Assembly: GCF_028858725.1 (NCBI RefSeq)
Contig: NC_084790.1
Span: 5,834,001-5,898,000, forward strand
DNA: 64,000 bases
Direction of reading: 5' to 3'
Source of the DNA: Colius striatus
Taxonomy: Eukaryota > Chordata > Aves > Coliiformes > Coliidae
Made by a program: the position numbers and the translations under genes. Each line of letters opens with the position of its first letter. Position 1 is the stretch's first letter. Below the pieces are notes generated by a model that saw only the letters and a program-made list of their open reading frames with translations, did not search any database and was not told where the DNA came from. Positions 50,791 to 60,800 of the stretch are shown here, piece after piece.

Positions 50791-53399
50791 CCTCGCTCGC
50801 TGTGTTTATGTTGGGTTTTTTCTTCTCTCTCTCTCTTTTTTTTTTTCCTCTTTCCCTCTCTCAAGAAACAACAAAGAGTGGGTGAAGGACAGAGAAGGAA
50901 TAAATAAAGATCGCAGGCTCCTGTCTGCAGGAGCAGAGGTGGCGGGGGTGGGGTGGCTGGCAGGGCCCCTAGGGACACCCTGCAAGTCAGGGGAGGGCTC
51001 CTTTGCAAGGGGATTGGTGCCCCCCGCCGGGACTCTTGGTGTTGAGAGGGGATTTGGAGGGGGAGTGGGGGGCAGGGGAATTTGCTGGGAGTGGGGGACA
51101 GGAAGGGTTGAGGTTAGGGAGTAGGATGGTTTGGCACTTGGGGCTGCGTGGCTACAGGAGTATGTTTTGCAGCCATTCCCCCCCCCCACCCAGCTCCCCT
51201 TTTTCCCAGAAGTTCCCAGTGTCTCCCAGCTCAACAACCATTCCCAAGGCAGAGCCCTCCCAGCCTTATGGAGTGCAGGACCCTCATGTACCCCAAAACC
51301 TGCCGTCCTCCCCCTGCCCTGTGGGGACCTCGGGGTGGTGACAAACCCCTATTCTGAGGACATCCCACTCCCCCACAGGACTTTGTGCCACTCTCCCACT
51401 CATCATGGCCCTGGATCCCTCCGCTGCCCTAAGAGCCAGGCATCAGCAGCATTGCCCAGCCCAGAGCCCCGAGACACCCTCTTCCAGCCCCTGCCACTCG
51501 CAGAGCTGCCCCCAGCGACCCCCTCCACCCAGCACCGGGGCACGGCGGGGGGCGTAGAGCCGTGTGCGTGAAGGAGACTTTTATTTTGGTGGGGGTCTCT
51601 GCCTCTGTCGGCAGGTTCCTACTCCTGGAGGGGCGGGGGGACACTAGGAGGGGGCTAGGGGCGGACCCTTAAGCCTGGCAGAAGCTTTTCCCCTGCAGCC
51701 CCACTGTCTCCCCGCGGACTGTCCCCGATCCCTCCGCGCGCCGGTCCCCCACCCCGCCCCCCCGCCAAGGAGCGCGGCGCAGTGCGATGGCGCCACCTAA
51801 CGGCCACAGTGGGAACCTGCGGCGCCGCCGGGACCGTGGGTTCGAGTCCCGGCGCCGTCACCGCGCCGCGAATAAAGGGGAGAAATGGTAGAAAATGTGA
51901 ACAGAATGACATAGGAACAAAAATAGGAATAGGAAGAACAGGAGGAATATCAAATAAGAATAAGAAGTAGAAATCTATAGGCTCGCGATCAGTCCAGAGG
52001 AAGTGGCTGGAAGGAGGCAGGAGCGTTGCCCAGAGCTGTGTATGAGGGTGAGGGCCTTCCTACACGGGAAATGTAAATTGCAATTGTGGAATTAGTTCAG
52101 AGGGGACAGAACCGTCTGGGACAAGCCCAGCCCTGCCGCCAGTCCTGCGCACAGCTCTGCGTAGGCCTCCCTGGGGATGTTTCCCAAGGTGCCAGAGGAC
52201 ATCCCTGGTCCCCTGCCTGGCTGTCCCTCCGGCTGGACCATCACTGGGGCTGGTTCCTCATGGGAGAAGGGCTTCTCGGGCAGGAAAAGCCTGTTGGGAA
52301 GCTGCGGGTTCAGGAGCGCGGCTGAGGCCGGGATGCAGATGGGGAGCAGGTCTGTGCAGTCCTGAACTGTCCCAGTCTGCGACTGGGAGGCACTTGGGCC
52401 TCGAGCTGGCACTTGGTGAAGGCCCAAAAACTCACGGGTGAGAGGGCACAGGGGACTGCGGGTTGTCCAGTTTGAGTCAACTGGGACAGTGAAGGTGGCA
52501 CAAGTCGCTGTTTCAGAGCACCTAGTGGCATGAATGGCCACACAGTGGCACGAATAGCCATAGCTAGCAGCCCCCCTGCCCCCTCCACAAGGCTGGAGTC
52601 TCCCCCACCGTCCTGTGACGGTGAAGTTCCTCCTCGCCCTGCCCCCCGCAACGCTGAGGAGGGGGCGCGTGTGTCCCCTCGATGCCGCGGCTGGAAACGG
52701 CCCCGCAGCCCGGCGGTGCCCGCGGGGGTCGCTCCGGGCGCTCACCACTTCCTCAGCGCGGGGGGGTTCGGGGGTCTCGGCACAGCCTCTGGCGTGTGTT
52801 TGTCGTCCCCCCCCAACCGCATCCTTGGGCGGACGGCTCCATCTAGTGTCCCTTGCAGGAAACGACACCTCTGCTTGGGGCCATGACACCCGCTCTGGGT
52901 GCTGGGATGCTCATACCCCTCCTGGGCGCGAACACTCCCCTCGCTGGGGGCTGAGACTCCCTCCCCGCGGCGGGCATACGCTTCCCTGGGGGAGGAGACA
53001 CCCTCTTCTGGACACAAACACCTCCCTGTTGTGTGCCAACAGGCTCCCGGGGCGCTGATATCCGTGCTGGGTGCAAACATTGGGTACAAATGCGCCTCCT
53101 TTGAGTGCGAACACTGTCCCTGAGGTGCTGTCCCCCCCCCTCCTTGGGTACTAACACCCTCCTGGGTGGAACCAGCGCCACAGAGTGAACCCCTGGAACA
53201 CTGGACATTCCAGTGGGCAGAGAGACGGAGCCATTGCACCCCAAAATGTCCCCAAGCCGGGGGGCGGGTCTGACCGCCTGGGCGAGGTTCTATGTGCCCT
53301 TGCCGAGGGCTGTGTCACCTGCCAGAAAGAAAACCCACCCGTCCCCAGGGAGACGGCGGGTGTTCGGAGTGCTCTGGGCCAGGATCGGGACCAACCCGT
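50791..53399. other. DLX3-ITGA3 intergenic region
   Basis: The two genes diverge from here (DLX3 leftward, ITGA3 rightward). It contains a T/C-rich tract (50815-50865), CTCF-like motifs near 51788, 52518 and 52831, a hairpin carrying a B-box-like sequence (51786-51860), a 20-bp imperfect tandem duplication (52524-52563) and a degenerate minisatellite (52840-53170). No coding exon supported. Confidence 0.6.
52840..53170. repeat. Degenerate ~25-bp minisatellite upstream of ITGA3
   Basis: About a dozen diverged units around the core GGGTGCGAACACTCCCTC (for example at 52925, 53067, 53098 and 53145), separated by roughly 20-30 bp. Confidence 0.55.
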
Positions 53400-54618
53400 G
53401 CTGGGGAAAACTCGGGACGGGGACGGGGGGTGGAGGGGATAGGCGTCGGGAGACAGGCGACAGTCCCGGTGCCAGAGCCGTGTACCGGCTGCCGGCGCGG
53501 CTGTCCTTGGGCTTGTCCCCTGTGCCGTCACTCTTTCCAGTGACACGGTGCGGCGCAGGAGCGGTGCCGGGGCGCGGGGACATCGGGGCGGGGGACACAG
53601 GACATCCTGCAGTGCTCCCCTCCCGTGTTTCCTGTCACGGGTGGGAGTGGCGCGATGTCTCCCGGTGACCTTTGCCGAGATTGTAGACCACGGCAGCCGC
53701 TGCCGCCCGTTCCCCGGGGGGGGTGACGCGGTGATGCTGTGGCCGCAGCCGCGTCGCGGTGTCACTGTCCCCGGACCCGGCGTGGGGCGGCTGCCCCACG
53801 GCATGGCCGTGGCCCCCACGGCCCCAGCCAGGCCCTCACGGCGGGTGTCTGTCTGTCCGCTTGCACTCAGTCCCTTGTGCGGTCCCCGAGCCGCCGCCCC
53901 GGCGGAGGGGATTCTCGGGAGCCGGTACCGGGCAGGCAGCCGGCGCATTCTCCGCGTTCCCGGGCGGGCAAACGCCGTCGTGGGAGGCCGGGACTGTTCT
54001 CACTCCCTCGCATCCCGCCTGGCCCCGCCCCGCCCCGCCGGCTCCCACCTCTCAGCGAGGCACAACGCGGGGCTCAGCTCGGGGGCGGCCGTCCCGCGCG
54101 GCGGGGTTTGGGGGGGGGGGTCGCAGCCCACGGGTGGCCGATCGACGGGGGCCCCATCCTTGGGCGGTCTTCGCTCCTCCCGGGTCCCACCCCGTGGAGG
54201 GGGGTGAGGAGTCCCCTCCGCAGTGGGCCCAGGCAGGGGTGTCCCAGGAGGGGGGGGGGGGCCGTCCCGAGGGGCCGGTGGGGCAGCGCAGGGGGCGCGG
54301 GGCGGGGGGAGGAGAGCGCGGACACCGTTGCGTTTGCGGGGGACGGGGGGAGGAGCGGGCAATGCGGGCTCCTGGCCCCGCCGCCTGCTGTGCACGCGCA
54401 GGTGTGCCCGCGCAGGCGCGCGGCCGCCGCCGCCGTCCCCGCAGGTGCCCGGTGTGGGAGGGGCGCGCGCGCGCGTGTGCGCGGCCCCTTTAAGGGGAGT
54501 GCCCGGAAGGGCGCGCGCCCCCCGCCCGGCCCCGCCCCGCAGCGCACCGGCCCCGGTGGGGCGCGTCGGGTCGGGTCCGGGCGGCTTCGGCGGCGGCTCT
54601 GCGCGCCGGTGAGGGACC
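53400..54618 (+). promoter_or_regulatory. ITGA3: ITGA3 CpG-island promoter and 5' UTR
   Basis: Very GC- and CpG-rich, no TATA box. GC-box clusters lie near 54022-54042 and 54517-54541 (CCCCGCCC runs). A stretch of alternating GCGCGCGCGCGTGTGCGCG occurs at about 54460-54483. The long open frames across it, up to 420 codons, are by-products of high GC. The transcription start is probably within 54400-54600 but cannot be fixed by eye. Confidence 0.6.
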
Positions 54619-54803
54619 ATGGCGCGGTGCCGGCTGCCGCCGCCGCCGCTGCTGCTGCTGCTGCTGCTGCCGCTGCTGAGTGCCGCCGCCGCCTTCAACC
54701 TGGACCTCGCCTTCCCGGTGCTCAAGGCGGGCGCGACCCCCGGAGGCTTCTTCGGCTTCTCGGTAGCACTGCACCGGCAGACGGAGCGGCAGGAGCGCTG
54801 CCT
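54619..54803 (+). CDS. ITGA3: ITGA3 exon 1 (signal peptide, start of propeller)
   Basis: ATG in GGGACCATGG, a strong Kozak context. The signal peptide has a Pro stretch and seven consecutive Leu, all encoded by CTG, then AAAA|FNLD. It ends at codon 62 (phase 2) with donor TGCCT|GTGAGT. Confidence 0.95.
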
Positions 54804-57800
54804 GTGAGTGCGGTGGGGGAGGTGGGGGTGGGGGTCTCAGGGGGGGGGCGAAGGTTTCGTTGGCCGCCGTGGGGGTGGGCTAGGAGGAGGAGGAGGAGGA
54901 GGAGGAGGAGGAGGGAGTGGCGGGGCTGTGAGGGCGGCAGGGGCCGTCCCGGGGGTCTAGGTGCTTGGTGGGAATGGGGGGGGGGGGACGCTCCTTCGTA
55001 AGGGGTGTATATGCTATAATGTGTGTATTTGTATTCTCTGCTGTGACTTTGCTTTACACTTCTGTATTGAATGTGGTCCCATCCAGACCCTGAGGTTCCC
55101 CCACCCTCATTCCCCTGGCGCTGAGCACTCGCTGCGGGTTCCCTGTGCGGGACCCCGGTGACACGGGGAGAGTCTGCAGCAGAGCTGGGACGTGCCTTGA
55201 CAGCACCAGTGGGTGCGGAGCCTGGCAGCCGCCCCCGGAGGCAGGAGTCCCCCCACCCTGCAGGATCCCTGCTCGGTACTGACTGCCCTGACCCTCACTG
55301 GGGTGGGTGAGGAGCCCCTCACGTCCCCCCCTTCAGCCCCCTCACTTCCCTCCTGCCCAGCAGCCTCAGCTCTCCCAGGGAAGCCCAAGGAAACCTGTTG
55401 AACTGTAATTCCTGCTGCCGGGCAAAGCCCCAACAAAAGCCCTTTTCAGACAGTGCACTCCCCGTATCATCCCACTGCTGTCACTAGCCATGTCCCCCTG
55501 CTCAGAGGGGACACCTCCCACTGCCAGCAGCATCCCCAGTTGCTATCCCTCCTGGCCTAAGGTGCGAGATGCATGTGCGTACTGGGGAGAAGGCGTCGGC
55601 TCAGGGGCTGGATTGGGTTTTTCTCACCTGGGGGCACAGGTTTTTGCTGGCTCACCCTCCTGTGGAACTCCCAGCTACAGGGGTCCCAGCGGAGACCCAG
55701 AGGGTTCCCTCTTCTCCACTGTGCCCGTGGCGGAGGGACCGGCCAGCAGCTGCTGGATGAGGCATCTGCAGCTCTACATTCCAGAGATGCATTTTGGCTG
55801 CTCACCCTGCTGTGGGACGTCTTGTTGTTGCTCCCGTCCAGGAGGGAGTGAAGCCATCACCCCACAGCAGCTGCGGGGGCGCAGGAGCCGGCCCAGTGCC
55901 CGGGGGACCCCTCCTTCCCATGGGGATATGCTGGCTCCTGTCCATGGCCGAGTAACCCTGGCTCCAGTGCCATCACAGCAGCTGGTGAGGGGACAGTGAG
56001 GTTGAGGGTCCTGGCTCAGCTCATACTTCTTCCCAAGATTTTGACAGTGGCTGTTGCCTTGTCTTGGGGCTTTGGCCTTGGTGGGGGCTTACAATCCCCC
56101 AGCATGGGCCACGTGGCCCGTGCATGTCTGAGCGTGACGCTGGCGAGGCACAGAGGCTCTGCAGTCTGTAGGGGAAAGGCTTTGGAGCACAAAACCCCTG
56201 GGGGGTTTACACCCCCTTCCCCTGGGAGCCTTCCACTGCCTGTCCCTGTTGGGAGAAACACATGGGACTCTTGTGAGCATGGAAGGGCTGTGAGTGCCAA
56301 GCATATTCCTGCTTCTCTGTGGGGCCTTCTATGCAGACCTGGACGGGCTGCGCAGGCAGCTCTGGCTGTGTGCTGCGGGCAGGAGGGGGCCCGGACAAGT
56401 GTGGGCAAGAGAACTGGGGAACTGCCCGCCTCTTGCGTCCTACCTGGGGAGGACGACGCAGGCAGAAGTGGCAGAGGACTGGAAGGGCCACAGGGTTTTG
56501 CTCCCTCCATGGGTTGCCTGTCGTCCCCAGCCCGGACAGTGGGAGCTGTGAGGTGGGACAGGCGCAGGAGTGCCCCCGGCTCTCCCCATGCCCAGGCAGC
56601 CAGCCCAGGGCGGGTGTGCAGAGCTGGGCTGCAGCACGGCGGGGAGAACCCGCTCCCTTCCCTCACAGCGGAGGGTGGCTGCCCTGCCCTTTGCTCGCAG
56701 GTGCAGCCCTGCCACAGCAGGGTGGGGACAGGAAAGAGACGCTTCCTGCCACCACCGTCCCCGCTGAGTACGGGGGTGTCCCGTGCTTTCTAGGGGGCTC
56801 TAGGCCCTGACCTCACCCTGTGGCCATCGAAGGTGTTGGGGTGGCAGCAGGACAAGAGGGATGCTCCGGAGCGTGGTTGGCATTCCTCACCTCCCCGTGG
56901 GGTGGGGAGAGCCGCTTCCCGGCTGGGCGCTGGCGGGGGGCCAGGCTGGCACGGCACAGCCGGCATGACGCCCAAGTTCCCCCCTTCCTCCAACCCCCAC
57001 AGTGTTTTTCATGTCCCAGAGCTGTGCCATGGTAAAGGTTTGTTTGCTCGCTCCTCCCTGGGCCAGGTGAAGGCGAGGTGGAAGCAGCAGCCTTATCAGC
57101 CTCCCCAAGATTAAGAAACTCTGGGTGCTTGTGCAGAGTCTGGCCACTCCTGCAGGCTCAGACGTGGCAGCGCTGGTGGAGGTGTTTTGGACTGTGGTTG
57201 TGCTGGCAGGATCTGGTGGTGCCAGGGGAATCTGACCCCTGTGGGTTTTAGGGGCGTCCCTGAACAGCACGAGGAAACTGAAGCATGCTGTATCTGTGCC
57301 AGAGAGGCTGAGGGCCCTCTATGTGTGGTTGGGGGTGGCGAGAGGCAGCACCCACATCTGTGGCCACCTGTGTACCTCAGTTTCCCCTCTATGTGTGTGG
57401 GACAGGAGGAGCAGGGGGTCTCCCTTGTGCTCAAGGGTCTTTCTGTTCTCAACTGGTTGGTGGGGAAGAGGAGGAGAGCAGGGCTGCCTGAATTCCCTGC
57501 TTTCCCTCCCCCTCGCCTGGTTTTCTGCCGATTGCCAGAGCTGGCCTGGCTGCGCTCCCCCCCTTGGCCGGGGTCCTGCGGGGCTGCAGCTCCTTGGCAG
57601 GCGGAGGGTGGACGGATATGCACTGGTGGGGCCGGCACCCGGGGGATCATCCATCCATCTGTCCATGCCTCCTTGCTTTGAGGAGCCATCTCCCGCCTCC
57701 TTTCCGGCACAGGCATCAGCAGATTTGCCTGCTCAGGACTCCCAGGGGGAATCGATCACTGCAGGGCCCCCCCCCATGCAAACATATAGTGGCACTGCAG

Positions 57801-60800
57801 GGGAGTATGGAGTGGTGATGAGTGGTTTGGGGCTGGCCTGGAGCATTGTGGGGGTGGACTATGCTGGGGACACCTCTCAGTTGCCTTAGGGACTGCACGG
57901 GGTCTGTTGGAGGCCCAGCAGCCCAGCCACAGAGCTGAGCTCTCAAACCTAGAGCTTACAGCCCCAGTATGAGGTGAGGTTTAAGGTGGGAAGCTTTGGA
58001 GAGCCCTACGGCACTGTCACTGCCTGTGACCAGGGATGGGGCAGGATGGAGCAGGATGGGGTGCTGTGCCAGAGCCCCCCACCCTTATGCATCTTGGTGC
58101 TTGTCACCCCTCAAATGTGCGGGGAGATGGATGAGGTGCTGCACTCACTGCCCAGATGCTCCCTGCCCAGCACCCACCCCGGGAGTGGGGGCTTTGGGGC
58201 TGTGGGGCTGCAGGAGGTGTGCTGCCGTGTTAGAGGTTGGTGGTTCCCCCACGGCACAGCCTTTTGGGGCTGAGCCCAGCCTGCCATGCGGGTTAAATTC
58301 GCTTTTGCCATCCTCATCAGCACTGTCTCACCCCAGAGGCAGCTGCATTTTGGGCCAGTCAAGGTCTATCCCCTGGCTGCTGCTCCTGGCTCAGGCAGCG
58401 CTGGCCGGGAACCCCCACGCTGCCGTCCTCCCCGGCTTACCAGGGCGGATTAAGACAGGGCATGGCCTCTTGCATTCCGGCACCCCTCCCTTCCCAGCCT
58501 CCCCCTCTTGCTGTTTGTCCATCTCGGCCTTTGCTCAGGACCTGGGCTGAATCCCCTCCCCTTATCCCCCCACCCAGCTGGGACCAGTGCCACTGACGTC
58601 CCCGCCTCCCCAAACTGGGAGCCCAAACATCTCAGCTCCTGAGTCTCCTGGCTCACCTTGGGGCACACGTGGGGTGGGGGCTGCCTGTGCATGTCCCCCC
58701 CTGCTCCAGTGGGGCTCTGAAGCCCCCAATATCCTATGACACCCCCTCCCCCCAGGAGCAGAGCCTGCGGGTAGGCTGCCATGCTGGGAAGTCTTGACTG
58801 GAGGCAAGGAGAAGCTGGAGCCGCTTGGCTTGGGTCAGCTCCCACTCCTGTGACCTGTGGGACGTGGCCATGGGGAGCAGAGTGGTGGTGGTTGGGAGCA
58901 GCTTCACTGGGCACAGGGGTCTGGCTGAGCCTGGACCACCCTGGAAGGCTCGGGGGCACATCCTGCCTGTGGCAGTCACTGGCAAGGGGCTGCATATGTG
59001 TTCTTGCCAAAGGAGCCATGCTGCTGATGGAGCAGCACCCAGGAGCTGTGGGTCCTGCTGAGGTTGGGATGAGAGGGCAGGACACCCCATGCCTGGGGCA
59101 GAGACAACCCCCCCCCCCCCCAGCTTTCCCCTCCAGCCCTGAGTCACAGTGTGGCTGCTCTGAGTCACTTCCCCTCCAGGTATGTGGGGACAAGGGGGCC
59201 CCTTATGTTATTTCCCCCTTAGGTGTGCCGGGAGGGCACGGACAGGAATTGGGAGGTGGGGGACATTCCTTTGTGCCAGGTTGGAAAAAGTCAGGAGGCA
59301 GCAATCTCTTCTTCAGACCCCGCAGGTCCCGCTTTGCCGGGGTGATGCGAGTGCAGCATCAGCAGCGCACACCCCCAGCGCAGCATTCCTGCAGGGAGCA
59401 AACCCCGCATCGCGCCCCCGCGGGGGCTGTTCTGCGGCGGAGCCGCGCCGTGCCCCCACCTGCAGCCGCGGCTGAGTCAGGCGGAGCGATGCCGCCGGCG
59501 GGGACGGGCACCGGGCGTGTGCGGGGGGGCCGCGGCGTGCCGGGGCGGGGGCTGCCTGGGGCCCCGCATTCCTCCTGCGCCTGGGCTTTGAGTCAGCCGC
59601 GCCGGCGCTGCCCGGGCGCGCAGCGCTCCGCGCTCCCTTCGCGCCGCTCCCTTCCCGCCGGCGGTGGGATGGGGACAGACAGACTTGTCCGTGTCCTCGA
59701 CGGTGGCCCAACTGCCCACGCTGAAAACTGACCGGCTGGTTGCCCCAGCGCCCTGCGGGGAGGTCTGGGGGCTGCGGCAGCATCTTGCGTGCCCTGTTGC
59801 CCCCCGGCAGCCTCTTTCGGTCCTGCCTGGGAGAGGGGACGTGCTTCCTCTGCGGGCACGGTGCGGCCGTGCCTCCTCCACGCCATTGTCCTCGCCATCC
59901 CGAAGGACTTCCCAGCGGAAAGGCTGGCCTTTCCGGAGCCCTCCGGGCACACCGGGTCCTCCTGCTGTCCCCCCAGGCTGCAGATCCCGGGCCCTGCTGC
60001 TGCCTGGGGGTCCCCAGCGTCTTTCCTGCTGGGGGGCTGTCTGTCTTGGGGTGGATAGGGGGTGCAGGTGGGTGCCAAGGGTCCTTTTTATCCTTCAGCA
60101 TCACCTTAAAGCCCCTGGGAGATGAGCACACTGGTGCCAGGCAGTGGGTGCGTCATCTCCCGGGATGCCGATGTCCTCCCCCATGCCTGGCACTGCTGTG
60201 ACTCAGCTGGGACATCTCTGCCCCCACCCCCCTGCCCCCGGGGGCCTGAGTCACCCCCCGGACGGGTGCAGCTTCTCCTGGGACCCCCAGTGCTGCGGGG
60301 AGCTGGGAGGCAAGCCCAGACTCTCCTTGGAGCTGGATGCGCACGTGCCCGCCCTGGAGCGGGTCCCAGCTCCCCCTCCCCACTGCAGGGGGGGGTCTCT
60401 CCCTGCCGGGACGCCCGGTTCTTGGCGGCGTTCCGTGGTACGGCGGCGGGAGCTTGAGCCTGTCCGCCGGACACGCCGCAGCTGTGCCGCAGGCCCGGCC
60501 TCGCCGCCGGCTCAAAGGTTGGCTGGGAAGGACTGCGGGTGTTTACACAGGCGTGGGGGCCCCGGCAACCGCCGTCTCTGCCGAGTGGCTCCCGGCACAG
60601 CGAGCGGGGGGTATGAGAGCTGCTGGCGTCAGCTCGACCCCCCCCCCCGCCCCGTCCCCGCACCCCTGTACGCTGGGATGAGGGACTCAGCCATGAGCCC
60701 AGGCAGGGATTGGATCCTGCAAGACAGGGACAAAGAGCTTGTCCCTCGATTTGTGCCCCCACAAGTGTCTATCTTTTCACCGTCCTGTGAGACCTTTCAG

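Noticed and set aside
51786-51860. Bona fide tRNA gene
   Set aside because: Acceptor pairing and B box are present, but the A box is poor, only about four bases of the T stem pair, and no anticodon stem forms.
53739-55001. 420-codon frame across the ITGA3 promoter and exon 1
   Set aside because: It overlaps the real ITGA3 start in a different frame. The Ala run is the shifted reading of the CTG tract. GC-driven artefact.
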